DNA of 64,000 nt from Nocardia sp. NRRL S-836 (GCF_001279525.1 NZ_LGDY01000080.1:1-64000); one strand, 5' to 3'; positions 1-8,828 are shown, counted from the first letter of the stretch. Made by a program: numbers and translations. The notes: generated from the sequence alone by a model not told the origin.

Positions 1-315
1 ACCTCGATTCGCTTCGCGCAACGCCTGGCGGACATCGGAATTCTGCCGTCGATGGGCTCGGTCGGCGACTCCTACGACAACGCGCTGATGGAGAACTTCC
101 TCTCCACGCTGAAGATCGAACTCGTGTACCGGAACTCCTGGCGCACCCGCGACGAGGCCGAGAACGCGATCTTCAGCTACATCGACGGCTGGTACAACAC
201 CCAGCGCATCCAGAAAGAGCTCGGCTGGCTCAGCCCCGACGAGTACGAGGCCGCCTGGCACGCCGACCAACTCCAGCCATCGATCATCCCGGCATCCTCA
301 TCCGGAGCCAGGTAA
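1..315 (+). CDS. IS3-family transposase (OrfB), C-terminal part
   Basis: The frame is open from base 1 to a TAA at 313-315 and is cut by the window edge, so only about 104 C-terminal residues are visible. They match the end of an IS3-type DDE transposase (integrase core): the DNALMENF segment carries the last catalytic Glu and is followed by the usual F-S-x-L-K, Y-I-x-x-W-Y-N and S-P-x-x-Y/F-E motifs. The first ATG in this frame, at 52, is internal. No terminal inverted repeat could be identified with confidence downstream, and an unrelated transposase remnant on the other strand follows immediately. The family call is secure; whether the element is intact depends on sequence to the left. Confidence 0.85.
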   Translation, partial: TSIRFAQRLADIGILPSMGSVGDSYDNALMENFLSTLKIELVYRNSWRTRDEAENAIFSYIDGWYNTQRIQKELGWLSPDEYEAAWHADQLQPSIIPASSSGAR

Positions 316-329
316 CCAACCCTCCGAGT

Positions 330-670
330 TATCGGGGGAACCTCAGTGCGCGGACGCCCAGGCTTACGGTTCACGCTCATGCGGGCGCGGCGCTTCATCA
401 AGTCGCGATGCCACCTCAGCACCGTATCCAGGCTGACCAACAGCCGGAGCCGACGCAACGTCGCGCGCGCCAAGGGCACAAGCAAGGCTGCGAGCAACAC
501 CCTCTCCTCCGGCCGCAGTCGCGGGCGCTGACCGCCGAGCTGCCGATGCAGGACCGCGAGTTGATGGCGTAACGCGAGGATTCGACATCCTTCTCCCAAG
601 CGGACATGCGCAGAAGCCACAACGCGGCGAAGGCCAGGGAGGAGGCAAGGTAAGCGAAACGAACCAGCAC
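330..670 (-). pseudogene. frameshifted, truncated transposase remnant
   Basis: Read leftward from an ATG at 670, the sequence gives MLVRFAYLASSLAFAALWLL, the usual start of a family of actinobacterial integrase-type transposases. It runs in frame to KDVE at about 581 and then needs a one-base shift: restoring one A after the GAA codon gives ILALRHQLAVL, RPRLRPEERVLLAALL, TVLRWHRDLM and GRPRT, the conserved helix-turn-helix part of the family. The catalytic integrase domain is missing because the sequence runs into the neighbouring IS3 element near 330. This is a decayed 5' fragment with one single-base deletion. Both ends are approximate. Confidence 0.7.
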
Positions 671-1110
671 GGCCGCGATCGTGCCCGATGACGACCGCTA
701 CCCACCGACGCCTACTGACCTGCACGGACGTATTTCCCGGGACGCGCGGGCGCGATAGCGAGGCACGGCGTTCCGGCCGCCACGCGACCGTCACGCGCGA
801 ATGAAGCACGAACAATTCGCACTCGACACGTCCCCATGTCCACCGCTTTCTCACATGGCCGCTCGTCGAATTCATCGAACCACCACTCGATTCGACTGTC
901 GAATCGCAGCGCACGTGAAGCGAAGACCTGATGGCGCCCGCGCGCAGCCACCCCACAAGCTAAAAAGTCACTCGAATTTTAGCGATCCCAAACACTCCAA
1001 CGATCCACCTCTTAGCCGGAAGAATCTTTTCGTCGCGCCTTGACCGCACCGAAATCATCCTTCACAGTTCAAGGCACAGTCCTCCAACCGGAAGCGAGGA
1101 TGTCACCGGC
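671..1110. other. intergenic region before the SMP-30-like gene
   Basis: No convincing gene is seen in these 440 bases. The stretch from about 960 to 1030 is clearly richer in A and T than its surroundings and may hold the promoter of the gene starting at 1111. A purine-rich ribosome-binding site (GGAAGCGAGG) lies about ten bases before that ATG. Short open frames here have codon use unlike genes and no recognisable motifs. Confidence 0.5.
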
Positions 1111-2127
1111 ATGAACATCCGAGCACGGCAGCGAAAGATCGCGGTGGCCACGATCATCCTGGGTATGGTCTCCGCGAGCGTCACCGGCACCTCGGCCGCG
1201 GCACCCGAAGGACCGTGCCCCGGCGGGCCGTTCGGCACTCCGCTGCCCTCACCGAACCTGACTGCGGCCAAGATCAAGGACGGGTTCAACTTCCTGGAGG
1301 GCCCGACCTGGGACGCGGCGACGCAAACCCTGTTGCTGTCCAACATGTACGACGGCACCGGCCCGCAGAACGTCCAGCCTTCGGACATCCTGCGGTACAC
1401 CCCCTCGACGGGCACGTTCACCACTTTCGTCAAGAACGCGGGCAGCAACGGTCTGGCGATCAGCCGTGACGGCACGTCCGTCCTCGCGGCGACCCACGAC
1501 CAGCGCAGCCTGTCCTCGTACGACCTGGCCACCGGGCGGCGGACGACGATCGCGGCGAGCTACCAGGGGCGACTGTTCAACTCTCCCAACGATGTCACCG
1601 TGGCCGCGAACGGAACGGCCTACTTCACCGACCCGAACTTCCAGCGCGCGAACCGCCCGGACCAGATGTCGGGCAGGACCGGCGTCTTCCGCGTCACCAA
1701 CGGTGTCGTCACCCTGATCGACGACACGATCCGCCAGCCGAACGGCATCGAGCTCTCCCCGGACGGCAAGACCCTCTACGTCGGCGGCAACGCGACCGGC
1801 AAGATCTACCGCTATCCCGTCAACGCGGACGGGAGCACCGGGCAGCGCAGCGATTTCGCGGCGCTCGACGGCACCGACGGCGGCACCGTCGACTGCGCGG
1901 GAAACCTGTACCAGGCCACCTACGGCAGCGGAAAGGTCCACGTGTACTCCCCGGCCGGCAAGCTCCTCGGCACGATCTCCGCCGGCCGCAACACGACCAA
2001 CGTCGCCTTCGGCGGCCCCGACCGGAAAACTCTCTACATCACGTCGGGTACCGCATCCACCGGTGGCAACACCGGAAACTTCGGCCTGTACAGCATTCGC
2101 TTGAACGTTCCCGGCTGGCCCTACTGA
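1111..2127 (+). CDS. secreted SMP-30/gluconolactonase-like beta-propeller protein
   Basis: The 338-aa product starts with a signal peptide (basic RARQRK, then a hydrophobic stretch to about residue 30, with an Ala-rich cleavage site). The rest is a six-bladed propeller of the SMP-30/gluconolactonase/strictosidine-synthase-like group. EGPTW (Glu63), NSPND (Asn160) and QPNGIELSPDG (Asn211) sit where this family holds its divalent metal, so a lactonase-type hydrolase is plausible; the substrate is unknown. The chosen ATG has a good upstream GA-rich site. The gene is alone on its strand and ends before a hairpin shared with the convergent GreA-like gene. Confidence 0.8.
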   Translation: MNIRARQRKIAVATIILGMVSASVTGTSAAAPEGPCPGGPFGTPLPSPNLTAAKIKDGFNFLEGPTWDAATQTLLLSNMYDGTGPQNVQPSDILRYTPSTGTFTTFVKNAGSNGLAISRDGTSVLAATHDQRSLSSYDLATGRRTTIAASYQGRLFNSPNDVTVAANGTAYFTDPNFQRANRPDQMSGRTGVFRVTNGVVTLIDDTIRQPNGIELSPDGKTLYVGGNATGKIYRYPVNADGSTGQRSDFAALDGTDGGTVDCAGNLYQATYGSGKVHVYSPAGKLLGTISAGRNTTNVAFGGPDRKTLYITSGTASTGGNTGNFGLYSIRLNVPGWPY

Positions 2128-2204
2128 CTCCGGCACATTTCGACAGTCCTGTGGGGTGCCAAAACTACGCCTGGTGGTCTGTTCCACAGATAGCCGACAT
2201 GCTA

Positions 2205-2228
2205 GGTGCTCAACTCCGCTTGAGCACC
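2205..2228. terminator. bidirectional hairpin terminator
   Basis: A perfect 9-bp stem (GGTGCTCAA / TTGAGCACC) closes a 6-base loop. It lies between the convergent SMP-30-like and GreA-like genes and is followed by TGTTTGCGTTT on the plus strand, which fits a factor-independent terminator serving both. Confidence 0.65.
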
Positions 2229-2275
2229 TGTTTGCGTTTCCGCGCCACAAGCAGGTGGCGTTCGGTGACTATCTC

Positions 2276-2740
2276 CTACATCCGGCCCCACCCGGCACCT
2301 CCTTCGCCGGCCTGTCCGTAGGGCACCGCGTTCAGCAACGTGACGACGACCGCGGCGCCGCTGGGCGTCCGGTACGTGCGCTGTTCGCCCTGCCGGGCAC
2401 CGTTGACGGCCGCTCCCAACGGGGAGCTCGGCGAGTAGACCTCGACCGTGCCGGGCTCCGCGCCGCGCACGCCGAGCAGGAACGTCTCGGTCTCGCCGGT
2501 GTCGTCGAACCGGACCGTGAGCACCATGCCGGGTTCGGCGATGCCGTCATCCGGAGGGTCCTCGCCCACCACCGCGTTGGTGAGGAGGTCGTTGATCTGG
2601 CGGATGCGCGCCTCCCGGTCCCGCTGGGAAGCGAAGTCCGCGTCGCCGCCGCGGGTCGGCGCGAGCAAGGTCATCAGTTCGTCGCGGAGCCTTTGGTGTG
2701 CCTGCGGTGTCAGCCACACACGTGGCGCACTGGTCGTCAT
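2276..2740 (-). CDS. GreA/GreB-family transcript cleavage factor-like protein
   Basis: The 154-aa product has a helical N-terminal part (LTPQAHQRLRDEL to about residue 60) like the Gre coiled coil. Its C-terminal domain carries the family pattern YSPSSPLGAAVNGARQGE followed by a beta-rich tail. Gre factors bind the secondary channel of RNA polymerase and stimulate cleavage of backtracked RNA. Actinomycetes often carry several divergent short paralogues, and this is probably one of those rather than housekeeping GreA. The start is the ATG at 2740 (MTTSAPRV); the longer open frame upstream has no gene-like content. It stands alone, downstream of a strong hairpin. Confidence 0.75.
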   Translation of the reverse strand: MTTSAPRVWLTPQAHQRLRDELMTLLAPTRGGDADFASQRDREARIRQINDLLTNAVVGEDPPDDGIAEPGMVLTVRFDDTGETETFLLGVRGAEPGTVEVYSPSSPLGAAVNGARQGEQRTYRTPSGAAVVVTLLNAVPYGQAGEGGAGWGRM

Positions 2741-2767
2741 GATGCCTCCATGGCATGAGAGATGAGT

Positions 2768-2807
2768 GCCGTCAGGGCGGTCTGGAGGGAGGTACCGCCC
2801 TGACGGC
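2768..2807. terminator. hairpin between the small gene and the GreA-like gene
   Basis: A perfect 14-bp stem (GCCGTCAGGGCGGT / ACCGCCCTGACGGC) with a 12-base loop lies just downstream of the 59-aa gene and just upstream of the GreA-like start, both on the minus strand. It probably ends the PucR-dadA-small gene transcript. A role in the 5' leader of the GreA-like gene cannot be excluded. Confidence 0.65.
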
Positions 2808-2865
2808 GGGCATCCGTGCGGGCCGGGTTCGGTCGGTCCGGCGACCCGCACGGACAGGGAAGTGG

Positions 2866-3045
2866 TCAGTGGTGACGGTGGCCGTGGTGGCGGCGCAGCA
2901 TCTCCTCGAAGTCGTGGGCGTAGCCGGTGGCCACGCTCATGAGGATGTCGCGCTGGACGCGGAGGAAGTCGTTCTCCTTGCGCAGCCACGTGAGTTCGGC
3001 TCGTTCGCTGTCGGTCAGCGGCACATCGGTGTGCGCGGCTTCCAT
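2866..3045 (-). CDS. small His-rich-tailed protein resembling an IS3 OrfA helix
   Basis: This short frame encodes 59 aa from the ATG at 3045 to TGA. The middle, SERAELTWLRKENDFLRVQRDIL, is an amphipathic helix with a heptad pattern very like the leucine-zipper end of IS3 OrfA proteins. The C-terminus is basic and His-rich (LRRHHGHRHH). The start lies only 7 bp after the stop of the D-amino-acid dehydrogenase gene, so it should be co-transcribed with it. It may be a domesticated transposon fragment that now acts as a small coiled-coil or metal-binding protein. Function is unknown; coding status rests on codon-position GC bias and tight spacing. Confidence 0.55.
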   Translation of the reverse strand: MEAAHTDVPLTDSERAELTWLRKENDFLRVQRDILMSVATGYAHDFEEMLRRHHGHRHH

Positions 3046-3052
3046 GTGGCAG

Positions 3053-4312
3053 TCACCTGAGCGGATCGAACTCGCGCAGCGCGGCGGGCTGCTTGCCGGT
3101 GGTGATCTGTTCTGCCAGCAACCGTCCCGTCACCGGCCCCTGCGCCAAGCCCCACATGCCATGCCCGCCAGCCACGTACACGCCACGCATCCGGGTCTCG
3201 CCGATGAGCGGGCGACCGTCCGGGGTGACGGGGCGTGGACCCACCCAGACATCGGTGCGGTCCTCCCACCCCACCCCGTCCAGCAGCGGCCGGGCGGAGG
3301 CGATGATCGCGTCCACCCGCGCCTCGTCCAGCGGTGCGTCGGGGCCGCGGAACTCCATGGTGCCCGCGACCCGGAGTGCGCCCTGGTAGGGGGTGCACGC
3401 CACGCGCGCTTCCGGTAGGTAGATCGGGCCGTGGAGCGGCTTGCGCACAGGCACGGTGAACGAGTACCCGCGCCCGGCCCGGACCGGGACGCGGACACCG
3501 GCTCGGGCAGCGAGTCCTGTGAGCCAGGCGCCGGTGGCCAGGACCGCGACGTCGGCGGAGATCGCGTTGCCGTCCTTCGCTTTCACGACGACTCCGGCGT
3601 TGTCCGCGCGGACGTCGACGACCTCGAAGGTTCGGATCGTGGCCCCACGGGCGACCACGGCGCGGCCCAGCGCCTGTACGAATCCGCCGGGGTCGACGAA
3701 GCGCTGCCCGTTGACGCGCACGCCCGCCGTGAGAGCGGGCGACGCCAGCGGAACCTGCTCGCGCAAGTCTGCCGTGGACAGTTCGACGTGGTCGACCGGT
3801 TGTCCGGCCGACGCAAGACGTTCCAGCTCGCGGACGAGCGTCTGCGCCTGCCTCGCCGAGGTGAAGGCCGCGGTGATCGGAGCGTCGACGGTGGGCGCCT
3901 CGACTCCGTTGGCGGTGAGCACGTCGTAAGCCTCGATGGACTCTTCGTTGAGAGGGATGTTCGCCTTCGCCACCCTGGTCCACGACGACCACCTGCAGTG
4001 GGCGGCGAAGCGCGTCAAGAACGACCACAGCTTCGGATCGGCGGTCAGCGGGATGTGCAGTGGCGCGGCCGGGTCGAGAAGCGACCGCAGTCCGTAGCGC
4101 AGCACCGCCGGTTCGTTCAGCGGGATCGCGAGGCCCGGTGCGATCCACCCGGCGTTGCCCCAGGACGCGCCCGCCGCCACGCCGGTCCGGTCGACCACCG
4201 TCACCTCGACACCGCGCTCCTGCAGGAACCACGCGGTGGAGAGACCCACCACACCCGCACCGATCACCACCGCTGAGCGCGGGCCGCCGTCAAGGCGCGC
4301 GACGCCATCCAT
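3053..4312 (-). CDS. D-amino-acid dehydrogenase/oxidase (DadA-like FAD protein)
   Basis: The 419-aa flavoprotein opens with the dinucleotide-binding motif VVIGAGVVGLSTAWFL and the acidic end of the second strand (VVDR). It ends with the DAO-family signature GVYVAGGHGMWGLAQGPVTGRLLAE, which holds the FAD tail. This is the DadA/glycine-oxidase group: membrane-associated or soluble enzymes that oxidise D-amino acids or other secondary amines to imino acids. The length is normal. It follows a PucR-type regulator by 84 bp on the same strand, which suggests substrate-responsive control of amino acid or amine catabolism. The exact substrate cannot be read from the sequence. Confidence 0.8.
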   Translation of the reverse strand: MDGVARLDGGPRSAVVIGAGVVGLSTAWFLQERGVEVTVVDRTGVAAGASWGNAGWIAPGLAIPLNEPAVLRYGLRSLLDPAAPLHIPLTADPKLWSFLTRFAAHCRWSSWTRVAKANIPLNEESIEAYDVLTANGVEAPTVDAPITAAFTSARQAQTLVRELERLASAGQPVDHVELSTADLREQVPLASPALTAGVRVNGQRFVDPGGFVQALGRAVVARGATIRTFEVVDVRADNAGVVVKAKDGNAISADVAVLATGAWLTGLAARAGVRVPVRAGRGYSFTVPVRKPLHGPIYLPEARVACTPYQGALRVAGTMEFRGPDAPLDEARVDAIIASARPLLDGVGWEDRTDVWVGPRPVTPDGRPLIGETRMRGVYVAGGHGMWGLAQGPVTGRLLAEQITTGKQPAALREFDPLR

Positions 4313-4396
4313 CCCTGCCTCCTGTCATCGCTTGTCCCGATTCCAGGATGCTGTGATCAGCCCTCAAGCCGATTGTCCGCTTCGTACAATTGCTGC

Positions 4397-5944
4397 TCAG
4401 CGATTGTCGGATTCCGACACCGTCGCCGCGAGGTCGATCAGCATCGCGACCCGTTTGGCGGCATCGTCCAAGCCGAGGCTGGTCACCTCGCTCATCTTCC
4501 GCAGCCGGTTGCGCACCGTGTTGCCGTGCACGCCGAGACGCTCACCGGCCACCGCCAGATCGCCCTGCGCCTCGAGCCAGGCCCGCAGCGTCGCCACGTA
4601 GTCGGTGCCGTGTTCACCGTCGTGCTTGCGCAGGTCCGCCACCGGCCCGCGCGCGGACGCCCGCCCGACCCGCGCCGCCGTGCGCAGACGCTGCAACAGG
4701 ATCTCGTCCCACGACTCGTCGTAAGCGGGCGGAGCCGCGTCACCGGACCGCATCTCGTGCAACGCCAGACACTCGTCCGCCTCCTGCCGGGCAGCCGGCA
4801 GGTCCGCGGCCTCAGCGACCGCGCTGATCCCGGCCGACATCATGACGTTCCCGGGCAGCACCGACCTCAACGCCGCCAGCCAACCCCGCGCCGCACCGAC
4901 CTGCTCGCCCGGCAGGAGCGTGTAGATGCTGTTGCCCGCCAACGCACTGCGCCCCGGCCGTGACCAGCCGAAACCGGTGGTCGCCTGTTCGAACGCCAGC
5001 AACACGGCCGCGTGCCGCTCGTCTCCGACATGCGCGCGAACCGCGACCACCCTCGCGGGCCCTGGCGGCAACCCGAGCTGACTGATCACCGTTGCGGCGT
5101 CCGCCGTGCCCTCCAGCAGCCGGAGCACCCACTCCGACTCCACCTGGCGCTCCAGATCAGCACTGGCCCGCAACCGCAGCAGGTGCAGCGCCACGATCCG
5201 GGCCCCATCGGTCAACGCGGTGCGCCGCGTGCCCTCCAGCGGCACCGGACACGCCACCCAGACCGTCCCCAGCAGCTCCCGGCCCACCCGGACCGCGACC
5301 ACCATCCGCCCGGTCAGGCCACGCGCGGGTTCGCCGGGCACGAACAGCGGTTCATCGGACGCCAGCAGGTGCGCCCGCACACCCGCCGCATCGAACAACT
5401 CCCGCACCCACACCGGCACCTCCCGGCGCATGATGGTCTCCAGCCGCGCCGCGTCGACCTCCTCCTGCGGCCCCGAATAGGCCAGCACGCGTGACAACTG
5501 GTCCTCAATGGTCACCGCACCACCCGTGGTGCCGGCCAGGCTGTCGGCCAACGCGAACAAGTCGGTGGGGCCACGCCCCGACTCGGTCTCCCGGCCCTCC
5601 AGCACCAAGCCGTAGACAACACCCGCCAGCTGGCTCCACGACAGAGCGGGATCCGCCAGCATCACCGCCACGCCCTCGGCCTCCCCCAGCGCGACGGCAT
5701 CCGCCAGGAGTTCTTCGCCACCTCGGACGAGCACGACCAGAGCACGCGCCGACACCGCCCCACTCACGGCCTCGGCCACGGACCCGGCGCCCACCGCGAG
5801 GAACACGTCACCGACCTCGGCCCGATCGTCCGTGACATCCCGCAGCACCACACCACGCAACTCCGCCGACCGCGGCACCGGACAGCAGCACAGCCGGACT
5901 CCGTACCCACCCAGCACGTTGACCAGACGGTCCAGCCTCACCAT
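4397..5944 (-). CDS. PucR/CdaR-family transcriptional regulator
   Basis: The 515-aa product has the PucR layout: an N-terminal purine-catabolism-regulator-like domain (about 1-125), a central GGDEF-like/GAF-like region, and a C-terminal helix-turn-helix (GDLAVAGERLGVHGNTVRNRLRKM) near residues 450-505. Such proteins usually activate neighbouring catabolic genes on sensing a metabolite. A TTG lies two codons upstream, but the ATG at 5944 is preferred because GGGAG stands 7 bases before it. The gene heads a three-gene unit with the DadA-like gene and the 59-aa gene, the likely targets. Confidence 0.8.
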   Translation of the reverse strand: MVRLDRLVNVLGGYGVRLCCCPVPRSAELRGVVLRDVTDDRAEVGDVFLAVGAGSVAEAVSGAVSARALVVLVRGGEELLADAVALGEAEGVAVMLADPALSWSQLAGVVYGLVLEGRETESGRGPTDLFALADSLAGTTGGAVTIEDQLSRVLAYSGPQEEVDAARLETIMRREVPVWVRELFDAAGVRAHLLASDEPLFVPGEPARGLTGRMVVAVRVGRELLGTVWVACPVPLEGTRRTALTDGARIVALHLLRLRASADLERQVESEWVLRLLEGTADAATVISQLGLPPGPARVVAVRAHVGDERHAAVLLAFEQATTGFGWSRPGRSALAGNSIYTLLPGEQVGAARGWLAALRSVLPGNVMMSAGISAVAEAADLPAARQEADECLALHEMRSGDAAPPAYDESWDEILLQRLRTAARVGRASARGPVADLRKHDGEHGTDYVATLRAWLEAQGDLAVAGERLGVHGNTVRNRLRKMSEVTSLGLDDAAKRVAMLIDLAATVSESDNR

Positions 5945-6043
5945 GTGCAAGCTCCCTGTCTCACCGCTGACGCCACACCGTAGATGCCGGGGTCGTCAGC
6001 GACGCGGAGGAGGAGCCGCCTCGATCACGGACCCAGGGCAAGC

Positions 6044-6083
6044 AAGTGGAAGATTAGTTCCAAGTTGAAGACTTATTCCACTT
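6044..6083. promoter_or_regulatory. inverted repeat in the epoxide hydrolase promoter
   Basis: Arms AAGTGGAA (6044-6051) and TTCCACTT (6076-6083) form a perfect 8-bp inverted repeat around an A/T-rich centre, about 50 bp before the epoxide hydrolase start and 100 bp from the divergent PucR gene. TTCCA occurs again in the middle. This looks like an operator, but the regulator is unknown. Confidence 0.5.
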
Positions 6084-6132
6084 CTGGGCTACGCTCGCAC
6101 CGTTCGCCCTCCCACCACCCCTGGAGCCCTCG

Positions 6133-7305
6133 GTGCCCTCTTCCTCCGCCAATGACGCGGTCGAGCCGTTCACGATCGCCGTCCCCGACACCGAACTGCT
6201 GGACCTGCGCCGCCGCTTGGCCGCCACCCGGTGGCCGGACCGCGAGACGGTTCCGGACGGGGGGCAGGGTCCGCAACTGGACCGCGTCCGCGCTCTCTGC
6301 GACCACTGGGCCACCGGCTACGACTGGCGGCACACCGAGTCGGTCATCAACGACCTCGGTTCGTCCCGCACCACCATCGACGGGATCGACGTCCACTTCC
6401 TGCACATCCGGTCGGCCGAGCCGGACGCCGTCCCGCTGTTGCTGTGCCACGGCTGGCCGGGCTCGGTCCTGGAGTTCCGGCACCTGGTGGGGCCGCTGAC
6501 CGACCCGGTGGCCCACGGCGGCGACGCCCGCGACGCGTTCCACGTCGTGATCCCGTCCATGCCGGGCTTCGGGTTCTCGGGTAAACCGACGGCGAGCGGC
6601 TGGAACGTCTCCCGCGTCGCCGACGCGTGGATCACGCTCATGCGGCGCCTGGGCCACGACACGTGGTTCGCCCAGGGCGGCGACTGGGGTTCGGCGGTCG
6701 TCGAGCAGATCTCCCGCAAGGCGCCCGAACGGTGCCTGGGGGTGCACTTCAACCTACCGTTGGTGTTCCCCACCGAGCAGGAGATAGGCCTGGCGAGCGC
6801 AGAGGAGCAACGGATGATCGCGCGCGCTGACCGCTACCAGCAGGAACTGAGCGCATATGCGCGGGAACAAGCCACCCGGCCGCAGACGATCGGCTACTCG
6901 CTCGCGGACTCACCCGCCGGACTCGCCGCCTGGATCTACACGCTCTTCCAGGACGTCACCGACAGTGGCGGCAACCCCGAGGAGGTCATCGACCGCGACG
7001 AGATCCTCGACGACGTCATGCTCTACTGGCTCCCCAACGCCGCGGCGTCCTCCGCCCGCCTCTACTGGGAGGAAGGCCAGGACGGCACCGTCGGGAGCGC
7101 GCAGGCACCGAACCCCGTTCCCGCCGGCTTCAGCATCTTTCCCGGCGAGGCCGTGCAGGCCTCCCGACGCTGGGTCGAGCGACGCTACGAGACGGTGGTG
7201 CACTACGAACAACTCCAGCGCGGAGGCCACTTCGCCGCCCTGGAGCAGCCGGACGTCCTCACCGAGCAGATCCGGACGACCTTCCGGGGACTGCGGGCGT
7301 CGTGA
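6133..7305 (+). CDS. epoxide hydrolase (microsomal/EHN type)
   Basis: The 390-aa protein carries the N-terminal EHN lid domain typical of microsomal-type epoxide hydrolases (about 13-120) and an alpha/beta-hydrolase core. HGWPG (106-110) forms the oxyanion hole, GGDWGS places the nucleophile at Asp184, and GGHF gives the general base His366. These enzymes convert epoxides to diols through an alkyl-enzyme ester. The start is GTG at 6133 behind GGAG. The gene is monocistronic, divergent from the PucR gene, and preceded by an inverted repeat that may bind a repressor. A detoxification or secondary-metabolite role is likely; the substrate is not known. Confidence 0.85.
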   Translation: MPSSSANDAVEPFTIAVPDTELLDLRRRLAATRWPDRETVPDGGQGPQLDRVRALCDHWATGYDWRHTESVINDLGSSRTTIDGIDVHFLHIRSAEPDAVPLLLCHGWPGSVLEFRHLVGPLTDPVAHGGDARDAFHVVIPSMPGFGFSGKPTASGWNVSRVADAWITLMRRLGHDTWFAQGGDWGSAVVEQISRKAPERCLGVHFNLPLVFPTEQEIGLASAEEQRMIARADRYQQELSAYAREQATRPQTIGYSLADSPAGLAAWIYTLFQDVTDSGGNPEEVIDRDEILDDVMLYWLPNAAASSARLYWEEGQDGTVGSAQAPNPVPAGFSIFPGEAVQASRRWVERRYETVVHYEQLQRGGHFAALEQPDVLTEQIRTTFRGLRAS

Positions 7306-7544
7306 CCGCGCGGGACCACGAGACGGCGTCTGCCAGCTGCTCGTGCACCGGGCCGACGCTCGGTCACGGCCTCCGCTTCGCCCTCAGAGATCCGCGTGTT
7401 CACGAACCACTCGCGGTACCGGCTGTCGGCGGCCGCCCACCCGCGCGGGGTCGAAGATCCTTGCCGCCCTGTCGTTCCCCTACTCCTTCTGCGACCAGAG
7501 GGGGCAAGACGGCGGCTCGATGCGGCCGTGGGGTCGCAGTACGT

Positions 7545-7558
7545 TGGGAGCGCTCCCA
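7545..7558. promoter_or_regulatory. CebR-type operator TGGGAGCGCTCCCA
   Basis: A perfect 14-bp palindrome identical to the established CebR box, the LacI-family cello-oligosaccharide repressor site of Streptomyces, lies 38 bp before the ATG of the PQQ-type sugar dehydrogenase gene. It predicts that this gene is derepressed when cellobiose or cellotriose is present. Confidence 0.8.
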
Positions 7559-7596
7559 GAACATGTCCTGCACACCCCTGCTCGAGGAGCCGACCC

Positions 7597-8814
7597 ATGT
7601 CGCGACGACGTCGTCGCCCGGCCGCCCTGCTGGCCGGTCTGCTCGTTCTGGCCTTGTCCGCGTTCCCGTCAGCCTCGTTGTTGACGGACGGCACCGCCGC
7701 AGCCGGGACGTCCCGCCCCAGCGCGGTGCCACTCACCGAGTTGACCGTGGTGTCCGAACGGGTGGCATCCGGTCTGCGTCGTCCGATCGCGATCACCGGG
7801 CTGCCGGACGGACGGATGCTGATCGCCGAGAAGGACGGCACCGTTCGCGCCTACCACCCCGACACCGGCTTGGCGGCCGAACCGGTGCTCGACCTGACCG
7901 CCCGGATCGACACCTCGGACAACGAGCGCGGTCTGCTCGGCATCACACCCGCTCCGAACTTCGCGCGGACCGGGATGCTCTACGTGTCCTACACGAGCCT
8001 GCCGGCGGGCTCGCTCACCGTGGCGCGCGTGCCCCTCGGCGCTCCGGACCAGCTGCAGGTGCTGCTCACCCAGGCGCACGCCGAGTACGGCAACCACAAC
8101 GGCGGACAGGTCGCCTTCGGCCGCGACGGATACCTCTACTGGTCGACGGGCGACGGCGGCAACGCCAACGACCCGTTCAAAACCGGTCAGGACCTCGGCA
8201 CCCTCCTCGGCAAGATCGTGCGGATCGACGTCAGCCGCACGTGCGGGGCGCAGCCTTACTGCGTGCCTCGCAGCAACCCGTTCGTCGGCGTGCCGGGCGC
8301 GCGGCCGGAGATCTGGCTCTACGGTCTGCGCAACCCGTGGCGGTTCTCCATCGACCACGTCGACGGCTCGCTGTGGATCGGCGACGTCGGACAGGGCCTG
8401 GTGGAGGAGATCGACCACATCCGCCCGTGGCAGGGCGGGGCGAACCTCGGCTGGTCCTGCCGGGAAGGCACCCCGGTGTTCGACGAGCAGCAATGCCGAC
8501 CGGGCGTGAAGTACACCGACCCGGTTTTCGAGTACGACCACTACAACGACAACTGCTCGGTGACCGGCGGCGTGGTGTACCGGGGGTTCCGGACCCCGGA
8601 GGCACGGGGGACCTACGTCGCGAGCGACTACTGCTCAACCCGGGTGTTCGCCGTGCGCCCCAAGCCCGGCGGCGGCTACGACACCGCCACGATCGGCAAC
8701 TTCCCCACCCAGCCGAGCGCGATCGGCACCGACGTGCACGGCGAGCTGTACGTGCTCAGCGACCTCCCGGGAGGGCTCAGCCGAGTTCGGTTCGAACGGG
8801 TCCAGCCGAGCTGA
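7597..8814 (+). CDS. secreted PQQ-dependent sugar (aldose) dehydrogenase-like protein
   Basis: The start at 7597 follows GAGGAG and gives a twin-basic signal peptide (MSRRRRRP, hydrophobic core, cleavage near residues 25-37); the longer upstream frame is not needed. The mature domain is a soluble-glucose-dehydrogenase/HHIP-like six-bladed propeller: LRRPIAITGLPDGRMLIAEK, YGNHNGGQVAFGRDGYLY, STGDGGNANDP, GLRNPWRFSID and GDVGQGLVEEID are all classic blade motifs. It probably oxidises aldose sugars outside the cell with PQQ. The CebR operator just upstream ties it to cellulose degradation products. Length (405 aa) is normal, and a strong terminator follows. Confidence 0.85.
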   Translation: MSRRRRRPAALLAGLLVLALSAFPSASLLTDGTAAAGTSRPSAVPLTELTVVSERVASGLRRPIAITGLPDGRMLIAEKDGTVRAYHPDTGLAAEPVLDLTARIDTSDNERGLLGITPAPNFARTGMLYVSYTSLPAGSLTVARVPLGAPDQLQVLLTQAHAEYGNHNGGQVAFGRDGYLYWSTGDGGNANDPFKTGQDLGTLLGKIVRIDVSRTCGAQPYCVPRSNPFVGVPGARPEIWLYGLRNPWRFSIDHVDGSLWIGDVGQGLVEEIDHIRPWQGGANLGWSCREGTPVFDEQQCRPGVKYTDPVFEYDHYNDNCSVTGGVVYRGFRTPEARGTYVASDYCSTRVFAVRPKPGGGYDTATIGNFPTQPSAIGTDVHGELYVLSDLPGGLSRVRFERVQPS

Positions 8815-8828
8815 CTCGATCGCCATAG

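Noticed and set aside
177..956. Long minus-strand open frame (259 codons) over the transposase region
   Set aside because: Only about 80 codons in the middle match a transposase; the rest is antisense to the IS3 gene or non-coding. It was annotated as a short pseudogene.
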